Shown: positions 1 to 8,640, counted from the first letter of the stretch. The stretch: 64,000 nucleotides of DNA from Variovorax sp. OV700 (GCF_900099805.1 NZ_FNDR01000009.1:186001-250000); one strand, 5' to 3'. Program-made: numbers and translations. Notes: generated from the letters alone by a model not told the origin.

Positions 1-984
1 GGTGTGGTTGAACGCGCATTCATACGCGGGAGGCAGGCCTTCGGCGAGCAGCTCGGCCTCGGTGCCCGCGACGGAGATGGTGCCGCCGTGTGCGGCGGCG
101 AGCGCGCGCAAGTCGGCCATCGAATCGGGCGCGACCATGCTGAACACCGCGTGCCGGTCGGGCGGAAAGCGGTCGCGCATCGCCGTGTAGTAGGGCGAGA
201 AGCGCGCCTCGACCGTCGAGAGCAAAAAGATGTCGAGCGTGGGCACCTGTGCTGCGACGGCGAAGGCCAGCGCGCCGCGGTACGTCTCGAACAGCACCGT
301 GCAGTGCACCCATTCGACGGCCGGGCTCAGGGCGACTTCCACGTCCAGGATCACGCCGTTGGTGCCGTAAGCATGGTGCACCTGCTGGATCTCGTCGCCT
401 TGCAGCTCGATGACGCGCGGCTTCCGCTCCACGGTCATCACGCGCGCGCGCAGCAGGTTGCCGGGGTCGCGCAGGATGCCGTGGCGGAACGAGCCGATGC
501 CGCCGAAGCCGCCCGCGATGAAGCCGCCGATGCTGGCCACATGCCAGGTCGAGGGCCACATGCGCAGCGCCTGGCCCGTCTCGCGCGCGACAAGGTCGAT
601 GTCGTGCATGCGCGCACCGGCCTCGACGCGGATACAGCCTGGCTGGATGTCGAGCACGCGGCACATCTGCGTCACGTCGAGCACGATGCCACCCTCGAGA
701 GGCACGCACTGGCCGTAGTTGCCGGTACCGCCCGCGCGCACCGTGAGCGGCAGCTTCCACTTCGCGGCCGTGGCCGCGACCTGGCGCACATCGTCCTCGG
801 TGCTGACCTTGACGACGAGGTCGGCCACGCAGCCCGCGAGCTGCGCCGTGAGGATGGGGCTGTACCAGTAGAAGTCTTTCGAGAGCTGCTTGCGCTGGTT
901 CGGTGCGGTGATCACATTGAGGCCGCGCAGGTCTTGGCGCACGGCATCCCAATCGACAGCAGGCGCGATGGTCCTAGCGTTCAC
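1..984 (-). CDS. FAD-linked oxidase (FAD_binding_4 family), 3' end cut by window edge
   Basis: This gene runs off the left edge, leaving 328 codons without a stop. The translation shows the vanillyl-alcohol-oxidase type FAD-binding fold: a TVRAGGTGNYGQ segment for the FAD pyrophosphate, then VASIGGFIAGGFGGIGS and a conserved LLRARVMTVE stretch. Such enzymes oxidise hydroxy acids, amines or alcohols using FAD. The GTG at 984 is taken as the start; it overlaps the end of the upstream permease gene by 11 bases, which implies translational coupling. It is the last visible gene of a four-gene operon with an ABC transporter and a creatininase-like hydrolase, so it probably acts on the imported compound or its product. 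The substrate cannot be read from the sequence. Confidence 0.85.
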   Translation of the reverse strand, partial: MNARTIAPAVDWDAVRQDLRGLNVITAPNQRKQLSKDFYWYSPILTAQLAGCVADLVVKVSTEDDVRQVAATAAKWKLPLTVRAGGTGNYGQCVPLEGGIVLDVTQMCRVLDIQPGCIRVEAGARMHDIDLVARETGQALRMWPSTWHVASIGGFIAGGFGGIGSFRHGILRDPGNLLRARVMTVERKPRVIELQGDEIQQVHHAYGTNGVILDVEVALSPAVEWVHCTVLFETYRGALAFAVAAQVPTLDIFLLSTVEARFSPYYTAMRDRFPPDRHAVFSMVAPDSMADLRALAAAHGGTISVAGTEAELLAEGLPPAYECAFNHT

Positions 985-1864
985 GGCGCATCTCGCTCTC
1001 GTGCCAGTGGCCGAGCACCAACCGCGACAACGCGGCGAACACGATGAAGATCACGATACCGAGCAGGGACACCAGCAGCAGCGCCGCGAACATCATCGGG
1101 ATCTCGGTGCGAAAGCTCGATTCGAGGATGCGCGAGGCGAGGCCCGTCTCCTTGCCGGCGGTGCCGGCCGTGAACTCCGCGACCACCGCGCCGATCAGGC
1201 TCAGCCCGCCCGCGATCTTCAGGCCCGCCATGAAATAGGGCAGCGCGCTGGGTGCGAGAAGGTAGCGGAAGGTCTGCCACGGCGAGGCCTTGTAGAGCTG
1301 AAACAGGTCACGCAGATTGCTGTCGGCGCTTTTCAGGCCGATGACGGTGTTCGACAGGATCGGGAAGAAGGCCACGATCCAGGCGCACAGCAGCAGCGCC
1401 GCCGTGGTGCTCGATACGTAGATCAATATCAGCGGCGCGATCGCAATGATCGGCGTCACCTGCAGGATCACCGCGATCGGAAAGAGGCCGATCTCCACCC
1501 ACTTGAAAAGCGCGAACGCAATCGCCAGAAGTACGCCGCCCACGATGGCCGCGCCGAGCGCGAGCAGCGTGAGCTTCACGGTGAACCACAGCGCGCTGGA
1601 GAGCGAGCCCCAGTTGTCGAACAACGTGCGCAGGATGAGCGAGGGCGCGGGCAGGATGTAGTGCGGAATGCCGTTGGCGCGCACCATCCATTCCCACGCC
1701 AGCAGCAGCACGATGACGATGCCGGCCGGCACTGCGATGCGCAGCATTGATTCGCGCCGGTGCAGCCTGTCTTCGTGCGCGCGCAGCATCGCTTCGGAGG
1801 GCGCGACGTCCGCCGCATCCATCGGCACGTCGGCCGGCACCGCAGGCTCAGTGATCGATGTCAT
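974..1864 (-). CDS. ABC transporter permease, SsuC/TauC type
   Basis: A 296-residue inner-membrane permease of the BPD_transp_1 class used by nitrate, taurine, sulfonate and pyrimidine-precursor importers. A cytoplasmic N-terminus of about 40 residues is followed by around six hydrophobic segments. The EAA-like coupling loop lies near residues 190-215 (DLFQLYKASPWQTFRYLLAPSA has the usual spacing before the last helices). The ATG at 1864 is chosen over the ATG at 1876 because a GGAG lies six bases before it. It overlaps the ATPase gene by 17 bases and partners that ATPase. No periplasmic binding protein is visible in the operon; it may lie beyond the left edge. Confidence 0.85.
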   Translation of the reverse strand: MTSITEPAVPADVPMDAADVAPSEAMLRAHEDRLHRRESMLRIAVPAGIVIVLLLAWEWMVRANGIPHYILPAPSLILRTLFDNWGSLSSALWFTVKLTLLALGAAIVGGVLLAIAFALFKWVEIGLFPIAVILQVTPIIAIAPLILIYVSSTTAALLLCAWIVAFFPILSNTVIGLKSADSNLRDLFQLYKASPWQTFRYLLAPSALPYFMAGLKIAGGLSLIGAVVAEFTAGTAGKETGLASRILESSFRTEIPMMFAALLLVSLLGIVIFIVFAALSRLVLGHWHESEMRRER

Positions 1865-2636
1865 GCAGCGCTCCATGCAGGGATCGCGACACCGCCGTGC
1901 AATGCGCGTTGTAACGGCTCGAAGTGCGAAAGTCCTCGCCGCGCGGATAGGGTTCGTCGATCCGGATCTCGTCGATCACCCGGCCAGGCCGCGCCGCCAT
2001 CACGACGATGCGGTTCGAGAGATAAACGGATTCATAAACGCTGTGCGTGACGAACACGACCGAGAAGCGATGCTCGCGCCAGATGGCCAGCAGGTCGTTG
2101 TTGAGCTTGATGCGCGTCATCTCATCGAGCGCGGCAAAGGGCTCGTCCATCAGCAGGAGGCGCGGGTGCGTGACCAGTGCGCGCGCAATCGACACGCGCA
2201 TCTTCATGCCGCCCGAGAGCTCGCGCGGATACACGTCGGCGAAGCGCGATAGGCCCACCATCTCCAGTACCTGCCGCACCACGGGCGCGGCCGCGTCCCG
2301 GCTTTGGCCCGCGAGCTTGAGCGGCAGCCACACGTTGTCGAACACCTTGGCCCAGGGCATGAGCGTGGGCTCCTGGAACACGAAGCCCAGGTCGCGGTCG
2401 CTCTGCGTCTTGCCCGTGTTGGCGCCGGACCACTGCATTTCGCCCGAGCTGAGCCGGGTGAGCCCTGCGATCAGCCGCAGCGCGGTGCTCTTGCCGCAGC
2501 CGGAGGGTCCCAGAAAACTGATGAAGTCGTGCTCGCCGATGTCGAGCGTCATGCCCTGCAGTGCGAGCGTGCCGTTGGCAAAGCGCTTGCTGACGTGGCG
2601 CAGGCTGACCAGCGGTGGCGTTAGTTCGGAGGTCAT
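1848..2636 (-). CDS. ABC transporter ATP-binding protein, SsuB/TauB type
   Basis: A 262-residue ATPase that powers the adjacent permease at the cytoplasmic face. All motifs are present: Walker A GPSGCGKST (residues 43-51), Q-loop in FVFQEP (near 88), signature LSGGM (140-144), Walker B LLLMDEP (160-166) and the H-switch in VFVTHS (H198). The start ATG overlaps the stop of the creatininase-like gene as ATGA. The family covers nitrate, sulfonate, taurine and pyrimidine-type importers, so family membership is firm but the substrate is not. Confidence 0.9.
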   Translation of the reverse strand: MTSELTPPLVSLRHVSKRFANGTLALQGMTLDIGEHDFISFLGPSGCGKSTALRLIAGLTRLSSGEMQWSGANTGKTQSDRDLGFVFQEPTLMPWAKVFDNVWLPLKLAGQSRDAAAPVVRQVLEMVGLSRFADVYPRELSGGMKMRVSIARALVTHPRLLLMDEPFAALDEMTRIKLNNDLLAIWREHRFSVVFVTHSVYESVYLSNRIVVMAARPGRVIDEIRIDEPYPRGEDFRTSSRYNAHCTAVSRSLHGALHDIDH

Positions 2637-3454
2637 TTCCAGGCGGGCTCGTTGGCGAGGCGCGAGAGCGGGAAGCGGTCTACCTCCTGCAGCAGTTCGA
2701 CGAAGCGGCGGCCCACGTGGTCGAGCACCGCGGCGCCCTTCTCGGCCGTGGCGCGCGTGGCGTCGCCGGCCGCGCCCGATGGGTTGATGTCGTGCATCTG
2801 CCAGCCGAGCTTGCCACTCGGGGTGATGGAGAGGAACTTGTTTTCGGCGGCCAGTTGCTCGGTCATCGAGCTGAAGTTCTGGAACTGGTCCTTGCGCACG
2901 AAGTCCGGTGTGAGGTGCAGCATCACCGAGCTTTCGAGGTCGCCCGCGTGGATGCCGTGCCTGCCTTCATGCGCGGTGAATAGGCCCTCGGGCAGTCCCA
3001 GCGTGTACCAGTTGGCGGCGACGACCATCATGCCGTGCTCCTCGCGCAGGTCGCGCGCCACGATGTCCATCACGCTCATCTGGCCGCCGTGGCTGTTGTA
3101 GAGCACCAGCTTGCGCACGCCGGCCTTCGCCACGCAGGCGCCGATGTCCTTCCACAGCGAGATCAGCGTGGTGGCCGAGACGGTGAGCGTGCCCGGGTAG
3201 CGCGAATGCTCGTTGCTCTTGCCGTAAGGCACGGTGGGGAGAAACAGCACCGGCAGGTCATCGGGCAGGTGCGGGAGCGCGGCGCGCACCATGCCGTCGA
3301 TGGTGGCCGTGTCGGTCGACATCGGCAAATGGGGGCCGTGCTGCTCGGTAGCGCCCACCGGCAGCACGGCGATGAGCCGTTCGCGGTCGAGGCGAGAGAA
3401 CTCTTCGCTGGTCAGGTCGGACCAGAAGCGGCTGCGCAAGGGGACCGGGTTCAT
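2633..3454 (-). CDS. creatininase family amidohydrolase
   Basis: A 273-residue member of the creatinine amidohydrolase fold, a two-metal (Zn/Mn) enzyme that opens cyclic amides or cleaves formamides. The metal-binding pattern is complete: E37 and H39 in GATEQHGPHLP, D48 in MSTDT, H122 in YNSHGG and E174 in HAGDLESS. The ATG at 3454 (nine bases after a GAGG) is preferred to an upstream TTG at 3484, because it gives the usual family length. It is the first gene of the operon with the ABC transporter and FAD-linked oxidase. The family includes true creatininase, MftE and formamide hydrolases, so creatinine itself is only one possible substrate. Confidence 0.85.
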   Translation of the reverse strand: MNPVPLRSRFWSDLTSEEFSRLDRERLIAVLPVGATEQHGPHLPMSTDTATIDGMVRAALPHLPDDLPVLFLPTVPYGKSNEHSRYPGTLTVSATTLISLWKDIGACVAKAGVRKLVLYNSHGGQMSVMDIVARDLREEHGMMVVAANWYTLGLPEGLFTAHEGRHGIHAGDLESSVMLHLTPDFVRKDQFQNFSSMTEQLAAENKFLSITPSGKLGWQMHDINPSGAAGDATRATAEKGAAVLDHVGRRFVELLQEVDRFPLSRLANEPAWK

Positions 3455-3504
3455 CGTGGCGTACCTCGTGGTGACGGGCAACAAGGGCGCGATGATGATC
3501 TAAA

Positions 3505-3520
3505 TTATCCGTTTGGTCAA
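3505..3520. promoter_or_regulatory. imperfect palindrome upstream of the creatininase operon
   Basis: TTATCC-GTTT-GGTCAA is an imperfect inverted repeat (4 of 6 positions pair) in the 197-base divergent gap. On the minus strand it reads TTGACC-N4-GGATAA, and TTGACC would also serve as a -35 element. The TTGACCA half-site resembles that of RutR-like TetR repressors. Operator use is inference. Confidence 0.3.
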
Positions 3521-3651
3521 AAAAAGGTGGGCAAATAGGTACCCCCAATCGCCTCCGCCCGAAGTGCCGCACCCACTTGATGGCCGCTCGGCTTGGGCAT
3601 ATAAGTCGTTTCATGGTTCCTTGACTCGTCGCAAGACGAAAGGGGGATGCT

Positions 3652-4167
3652 ATGAAAAGACGCATCTACTGGTTGATGCCCGACCTGGCGAGCGCCAGAA
3701 GGGCAATGAACGATCTGGTCCGGGCGCGCGTCGACGTGGCGCGCATCCATTTCGCCGGACCCGAAGGCATGGACATGGCCGGGCTCCATGCGGCCAACGT
3801 GTGGCAAACCTCCGACCTCGTCCACGCAGCCAAGACCGGCTGGGTGGTCGGCAGTGCCTGCGGCATCGTCCTTGGCCTCGTGGCCGCGCTGATGTTTCCG
3901 ATCGTCGGCGACGACCCCGAATGGGAGGTGGCCGTCTTGGTGGCCATCCTGGGCGGCGTGGTCGGCGCCTGGTCGGCCAGCATGGTCGGCATTTCCATCC
4001 CGAGCCCCAGGCTGCAACGTTTCGAGGGCGCCATCGCAGAGGGGCAGATCCTGCTGATGGTGGACCTGCCGCGTTCGCGCGTGCAAGACATCGAGGCGCT
4101 GCTGCAGTCCGCGCATCCCGAAGCCCGGTTCGAGGGTGAAGAGCCCCAGGTCCCGGCGCTCCTCTGA
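3652..4167 (+). CDS. hypothetical two-TM membrane protein, DUF1269-like
   Basis: A 171-residue protein with a cytoplasmic-looking N-terminal domain of about 60 residues (KRRIYWLMPDLASARRAMND), then two glycine-rich hydrophobic segments at roughly residues 63-85 and 92-113, and an acidic C-terminal tail. The layout matches small membrane proteins annotated DUF1269, some of which occur beside respiratory or stress genes. The start ATG follows an AAGGGGG stretch with good spacing. It lies 45 bases ahead of the cytochrome oxidase operon on the same strand and may be co-transcribed. No biochemical role can be assigned. Confidence 0.7.
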   Translation: MKRRIYWLMPDLASARRAMNDLVRARVDVARIHFAGPEGMDMAGLHAANVWQTSDLVHAAKTGWVVGSACGIVLGLVAALMFPIVGDDPEWEVAVLVAILGGVVGAWSASMVGISIPSPRLQRFEGAIAEGQILLMVDLPRSRVQDIEALLQSAHPEARFEGEEPQVPALL

Positions 4168-4212
4168 AGCGCGGATGAGCCCCTGAGCCTATGCCGAGCC
4201 AAGGGAACGCAC

Positions 4213-5373
4213 ATGACCATGGCCGTTGCCCTGTTGCTCATCGTGGCCGGCTCGGTGCTGTTTCACGTTTTCAATCCATGGTGGACGACGCCCCTGGCTT
4301 CGAACTGGAAGCTGATGGACGACACCCTCGGCATCACGCTGGCGATCACGGGCATCTTCTTCATCGTGATCAACGTGTTCGTCGCCTACATGCTGGTGCG
4401 CTTTCGTCATCGCGAGGGCCGGCGCGCGGCGCATGAGCCCGAGAACAGGAAGCTCGAGCGCTGGCTGATAGGCGGCACCACGGTCGGCATCATGGCGCTG
4501 CTGGCGCCCGGGCTCCTGGTGTACGCGAATTACGTCAGGGAGCCCCGCGACGCCCTCGTGGTGGAGGTGCTGGCCCAGCAATGGCAATGGCGCTTCCGCT
4601 TTCCGGGCGAGGACGGCAAGCTGGGCGCGACCGATGCGCGCTTCTTCAGCGCCACCAATCCCTTCGGGATCGACCCCGCCGACAAGGCGGGGCAGGACGA
4701 CCTGCTGATCGCCGGGGCCGAGGTGCATCTGCCGCTCGGCAAACCGGTGCTGGTGCTGATGCGTTCGCACGACGTGCTGCACGACTTCTTCGTGCCGAAC
4801 TTCCGTGCCCGGATGAACACGGTGCCGGGGCAGGTCAGCCGCTTCTGGTTCACGTCGACCGTCGCGGGCCGCTACGAAGCGCTTTGCGCGCAGCTGTGCG
4901 GCGTGGGCCATCCCAACATGCGCGGCTACGTGGTGGTGGAAGATCCGGCGGCCTACCAGGCTTGGCATGCGGCGCTGCCGACCTTCGCCAAGACGCAGGT
5001 CAGGGCGCCCGAGCCCCCCGCTGGCGCCGTCGCGGCGGGCGGTGGCGCACGCGTTGAACAGGGCCGCGCGCTGGCGGATGCCAAGGGCTGCGTGGCCTGC
5101 CACACGATCGATGGCAGTGCGCGGGTGGGACCGACCTGGAAGGGCCTGTACGGCAAGACCGAAAGCATGGCGGACGGCTCCACCGCGCTGGTCGACGAAG
5201 CCTATCTGCGCAGCTTCATCCGCGATCCGCAGGCCCGCCACGTGAAGGGCTTCCCCCCGGTCATGCCCAAGATCGATTTGACCGATGAAGAGCTGGCCGC
5301 GCTGGTGGCCTATATCCAGAGTCTGGGCAGCCCGCCGGCGCAGGCTGCCGCCGAACAGAAGGCTCCGCGATGA
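4213..5373 (+). CDS. coxB: cytochrome c oxidase subunit II with fused cytochrome c domain
   Basis: A 386-residue subunit II of a caa3-type heme-copper oxidase. Two N-terminal helices (about 1-20 and 35-60) anchor a periplasmic cupredoxin domain. The CuA site is complete: HDVLHDFFVPNF near residue 190 supplies the first His, and C225, C229, H233 and M236 sit in CAQLCGVGHPNM. A C-terminal class I cytochrome c domain carries CVACH (C293-H297), with the distal Met probably in PPVMPK. Electrons go from cytochrome c through CuA to subunit I. The ATG at 4213 follows AAGGGAACGCAC. The gene overlaps subunit I as ATGA. Confidence 0.95.
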   Translation: MTMAVALLLIVAGSVLFHVFNPWWTTPLASNWKLMDDTLGITLAITGIFFIVINVFVAYMLVRFRHREGRRAAHEPENRKLERWLIGGTTVGIMALLAPGLLVYANYVREPRDALVVEVLAQQWQWRFRFPGEDGKLGATDARFFSATNPFGIDPADKAGQDDLLIAGAEVHLPLGKPVLVLMRSHDVLHDFFVPNFRARMNTVPGQVSRFWFTSTVAGRYEALCAQLCGVGHPNMRGYVVVEDPAAYQAWHAALPTFAKTQVRAPEPPAGAVAAGGGARVEQGRALADAKGCVACHTIDGSARVGPTWKGLYGKTESMADGSTALVDEAYLRSFIRDPQARHVKGFPPVMPKIDLTDEELAALVAYIQSLGSPPAQAAAEQKAPR

Positions 5374-7166
5374 ACGCTCCTTTGTCCCCCGGGCACGCCG
5401 TGCCGCACGCCGACGACGCCGGGCACCCGGCGCCCCAGAGTTTCCTGACCCGCTACGTCTGGAGCCAGGACCACAAAGTGATCGCCGTCCAATATGCCTG
5501 CACCGCCATCGCGGTGGGCGTGGTGGGCGTGGTGCTGTCCAACCTGATGCGGCTGCAGCTCGGCTTTCCCGGCCAGTTCGAGTTCATCAACGCAGAGCGC
5601 TACTACCAGTTCGTGACCATGCACGGGATGATCATGGTGATCTACCTGCTCACGGCACTGTTCCTCGGCGGCTTCGGCAACTACCTGATTCCGCTGATGG
5701 TGGGGGCGCGGGACATGGTCTTTCCCTACCTCAACATGCTGAGCTTCTGGGTCTACCTGCTGTCGGTGGTGGTCCTGATGGCGAGCTTCTTCGTCGCGGG
5801 CGGGCCCACCGGCGCGGGTTGGACGCTGTATCCACCGCAGTCGATTTTGCCCGGCACGCCGGGCCATGCGGGCGGCATCGTGCTGATGCTGGTGTCGCTG
5901 GTGATCTTCATCGTGGCGACCACGATGGGCGGCCTCAACTACGTGACCACCGTGCTGCAGGCGCGCTGCGAAGGCATGACGCTGCTGCGCATGCCGCTCA
6001 CGGTGTGGGGCATCTTCGTGGCCACCATCCTCGCGCTGCTCGGTTTCCCGGCGCTGTTCGTCAGCGGCGTGATGCTGCTGCTCGACCGGACGCTGGGCAC
6101 CAGCTTCTTCATGCCGGCGCTGGTGTCGATGGGCCAGGTGACGGGCTACAAGGGCGGCAGCCCGCTGCTGTTCCAGCACCTGTTCTGGTTCTTCGGCCAT
6201 CCGGAGGTCTACATCGTGGCGCTGCCGGCCTTCGGCATCGTCTCCGACCTGATCAGCGTGCATGCGCGCAAGTGCATCTTCGGCTACCGCATGATGGTTT
6301 GGGCCATCGTCGCCATCGGCGGACTCAGCGTGGTGGTGTGGGCGCACCACATGTTCGTGAGCGGCATGAATCCGTACTTCGGCTTCTTCTTCGCGACCAC
6401 CACGCTGATCATCGCGGTGCCCACCGCGATCAAGGTCTACAACTGGATCCTGACGCTGTGGCGCGGAGACATCCACCTGACGGTGCCGATGCTGTTCGCG
6501 CTGGCCTTCCTGTGCACCTTCCTCATCGGCGGGCTGACCGGGCTGTTCCTGGGCAACGTGAGCGTGGACATCCCGCTGTCCGGAACCTATTTCGTGGTGG
6601 CGCACTTCCACATGGTGATGGGCGTGGCGCCGCTGCTGGTGGTGTTCGGCGGCATCTACCACTGGTTCCCCAAGGTCACCGGCCGCATGCTGGACGACAG
6701 GCTCGGCCAGCTGCATTTCTGGATCACCTTCCTCGGCACCTACGCAATCTACTTTCCGATGCACTACCTCGGCGTGCTGGGCATGCCGCGGCGCTACTAC
6801 AACTTCGACGGCTACAAGTTCATTCCGCCGTCGGCGTTCACCATGAATGAAATCATCACTGTGGTGGCGCTGATCGTCGGCGTGGGGCAGCTGCTGTTCA
6901 TCTTCAACCTGGCCTGGAGCGCCTGGCGCGGCCGGCCGGCCACCGCCAATCCATGGCGGGCCGCCTCACTCGAATGGCAGACGCCCGCCACGCCGCCGGG
7001 CCACGGCAACTGGGGCCCGCGTCTGCCTGTGGTCTATAGGTGGGCCTATGCCTACGCAGAGCCGGGTGCTGCGGAAGATTTCATTCCGCAGAACGCGCCG
7101 CCGCAAGCCGCGGCCGGAGAGCCCGAGCCGGAGGGCCAGAGCGAGGTCCGGGGAGCACCGGCATGA
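5370..7166 (+). CDS. ctaD: cytochrome c oxidase subunit I
   Basis: A 598-residue, 12-helix catalytic subunit that reduces O2 and pumps protons. Ligands are all visible: heme a His at H85 (TMHGMIM), CuB His and the cross-linked Tyr motif in WFFGHPEVYI (about 273-282), the His pair in VWAHHMF (near 325) and heme His residues in VAHFHMVMG (412, 414). The Glu in HPEVYI indicates an A-type D-channel enzyme. A Pro/Glu-rich cytoplasmic tail of about 60 residues makes it longer than the usual 530. The gene starts inside subunit II (ATGA). Its TGA stop is overlapped by the first 65-bp cassette, described separately. Confidence 0.95.
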   Translation: MNAPLSPGHAVPHADDAGHPAPQSFLTRYVWSQDHKVIAVQYACTAIAVGVVGVVLSNLMRLQLGFPGQFEFINAERYYQFVTMHGMIMVIYLLTALFLGGFGNYLIPLMVGARDMVFPYLNMLSFWVYLLSVVVLMASFFVAGGPTGAGWTLYPPQSILPGTPGHAGGIVLMLVSLVIFIVATTMGGLNYVTTVLQARCEGMTLLRMPLTVWGIFVATILALLGFPALFVSGVMLLLDRTLGTSFFMPALVSMGQVTGYKGGSPLLFQHLFWFFGHPEVYIVALPAFGIVSDLISVHARKCIFGYRMMVWAIVAIGGLSVVVWAHHMFVSGMNPYFGFFFATTTLIIAVPTAIKVYNWILTLWRGDIHLTVPMLFALAFLCTFLIGGLTGLFLGNVSVDIPLSGTYFVVAHFHMVMGVAPLLVVFGGIYHWFPKVTGRMLDDRLGQLHFWITFLGTYAIYFPMHYLGVLGMPRRYYNFDGYKFIPPSAFTMNEIITVVALIVGVGQLLFIFNLAWSAWRGRPATANPWRAASLEWQTPATPPGHGNWGPRLPVVYRWAYAYAEPGAAEDFIPQNAPPQAAAGEPEPEGQSEVRGAPA

Positions 7167-7227
7167 GCCCTCGCCCGGCCGTTCCGAAGGGGGCTCGCAC
7201 CGCAGTGCGTAGCACGGAGGTTACCCA
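7163..7227 (+). repeat. 65-bp translational-coupling cassette, copy 1
   Basis: The unit starts with an ATG overlapping the subunit I stop (ATGA) and encodes a 22-codon mini-ORF (MSPRPAVPKGAR..., ending VRSTEVTQ) whose TGA, at 7229-7231, overlaps the ATG of copy 2. Positions 7193-7213 fold as a hairpin: GCT plus CGCAC, loop CGCA, GTGCG, one bulged T, AGC. It is followed at once by CACGGAGGTTACCCA, a strong Shine-Dalgarno seven bases before the next start. It differs from copy 2 at 2 of 65 bases. The design would let ribosomes ending subunit I restart on the next frame. Confidence 0.85.
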
Positions 7228-7292
7228 ATGAGCCCCCGCCCGGCCGTTCCGAAGGGGGCTCGCACCGAAGTGCGTAGCACGGAGGTTACCCA
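7228..7292 (+). repeat. 65-bp translational-coupling cassette, copy 2 (tandem)
   Basis: A direct tandem copy of the preceding unit. Its mini-ORF of 22 codons ends VRSTEVTH, and the TGA at 7294-7296 overlaps the TTG start of the subunit III gene. The two changes from copy 1 are C for T at unit position 9 and A for C at position 41. The second falls in the hairpin loop (CGAA instead of CGCA, hairpin at 7258-7278). GGAGG lies seven bases before the TTG. Confidence 0.85.
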
Positions 7293-7919
7293 TTGACTGC
7301 AGCACTGAGCCGCTTCCAGGCCAACTCGCCCCATGGCGGCCGCCCCCGCGATGCGCACGCGAGCGCGGCCAGCATCGGCCTGTGGGTCTTCATGGGCGTG
7401 GCCACCGCGTTGTTCTCCCTCTTCATCGTGGCCTACGTGATGCGCATGAGCGGCGAGGACGCGATCACGATCGCGCTGCCGTGGCAGCTCTGGCTCAGCA
7501 CGGCGCTGCTCGTGGCGGGCAGCGTGGCGCTGCAATGGGCCGTTGGCGCGTCGCGTGGTCGCGGTCCGACGCGGGCCCTCCGCCTGCTGGTGGCGGGCGG
7601 CCTCTGCGCGGTGGGCTTCCTGTGCGTGCAGCTGTGGGCCTGGCAGTCGCTGCTGGGCGCGCAGGTCATGCCAGCCGGCAACCCCGCAGGCAGCTTCTTC
7701 TACCTTCTGACCGCCATGCACGGGCTCCACCTGACTGGTGGGCTGGCCGCGTGGACATGGACCGCGCACGATGCATGGCCCGAGCCCGGCAAGGCCGCAT
7801 GGCGCATCGCGCTGTGTGCGCGCTACTGGCACTTCATGCTGGCGGTATGGCTGGTGCTGTTCGGACTGCTGGGCTGGGTGACGCCGGAGGTGGCGCGCTT
7901 CATCTGCGGCACATCCTGA
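7293..7919 (+). CDS. cytochrome c oxidase subunit III-like protein (first of two)
   Basis: A 208-residue, five-helix protein of the CoxC/CyoC family, lacking the first two helices of mitochondrial-type subunit III. The family hallmark MHGLHLTGG is present near residue 143, followed by RYWHFMLAVWLVLF close to the C-terminus. The start is a TTG at 7293, placed by the GGAGG of the repeat cassette seven bases upstream; no in-frame ATG lies near. It sits 11 bases before a second subunit III gene. Having two different subunit III proteins in one oxidase operon is uncommon, and this one is the more diverged. Confidence 0.85.
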   Translation: MTAALSRFQANSPHGGRPRDAHASAASIGLWVFMGVATALFSLFIVAYVMRMSGEDAITIALPWQLWLSTALLVAGSVALQWAVGASRGRGPTRALRLLVAGGLCAVGFLCVQLWAWQSLLGAQVMPAGNPAGSFFYLLTAMHGLHLTGGLAAWTWTAHDAWPEPGKAAWRIALCARYWHFMLAVWLVLFGLLGWVTPEVARFICGTS

Positions 7920-7930
7920 GGAGGCGTCCC

Positions 7931-8632
7931 ATGAACGACACCGCAACCATCGCGGCAACACCGTTGACTCCCGAGATCGCGGCAAGCGGCTGGCGCGGGC
8001 TGATTGCCGACTGGTCTTCCGACCGCCAGGCGTTCCACGTCTCGTGGGGCAAGGCGATGATGTGGATCTTCCTGCTCAGCGACACCTTCGTGTTCAGCTG
8101 CTTCTTGACCGGCTACATGACGGTGCGCGTTTCGACCACCGCGTCGTGGCCCAACCCCAGCGAGGTGTTCGCGCTCCACGTGGGTGGCGCCGACATACCG
8201 TTGCTGTTGATCGCGATCATGACCTTCGTGCTCATCACCAGCAGCGGCACGATGGCAATGGCCGTCAACTTCGCCTACCGCGGCGACCGGGTGAACGCCG
8301 CCACGCTGATGCTCGTGACCGCGACCTTCGGCGAACTCTTCGTCGGCATGCAGGCCTTCGAGTGGTCCAAGCTGATCCTCGAAGAGGGCGTGCGGCCCTG
8401 GGGCAATCCGATGGGTGCGGCGCAGTTCGGCTCGGCCTTTTTCATGATCACGGGCTTTCACGGGCTGCACGTGTCGGCCGGCGTGGTGTTCCTGTTCGTC
8501 GTGGCCTTCAAGCTGATACGCGGCGACTATGACAAGAGGGGCAACTACCAGATCGTCGAGATCACCGGCCTGTACTGGCACTTCGTCGACCTGGTGTGGG
8601 TGTTCATCTTTGCGCTGTTCTATCTCTGGTGA
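7931..8632 (+). CDS. cytochrome c oxidase subunit III (second)
   Basis: A 233-residue member of the heme-copper oxidase subunit III family. The N-terminus is a 45-residue soluble stretch. Five hydrophobic segments follow, with a conserved acidic helix GELFVGMQAFEWSKL, the family motif GFHGLHVSAG near residue 182, and the C-terminal IVEITGLYWHFVDLVWVFIF, the classic end of CoxC/CyoC proteins. The ATG at 7931 follows a GAGGAGG. It is separated by eight bases from the subunit IV gene. This is the better match to a canonical subunit III. Confidence 0.92.
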   Translation: MNDTATIAATPLTPEIAASGWRGLIADWSSDRQAFHVSWGKAMMWIFLLSDTFVFSCFLTGYMTVRVSTTASWPNPSEVFALHVGGADIPLLLIAIMTFVLITSSGTMAMAVNFAYRGDRVNAATLMLVTATFGELFVGMQAFEWSKLILEEGVRPWGNPMGAAQFGSAFFMITGFHGLHVSAGVVFLFVVAFKLIRGDYDKRGNYQIVEITGLYWHFVDLVWVFIFALFYLW

Positions 8633-8640
8633 GGACAACC

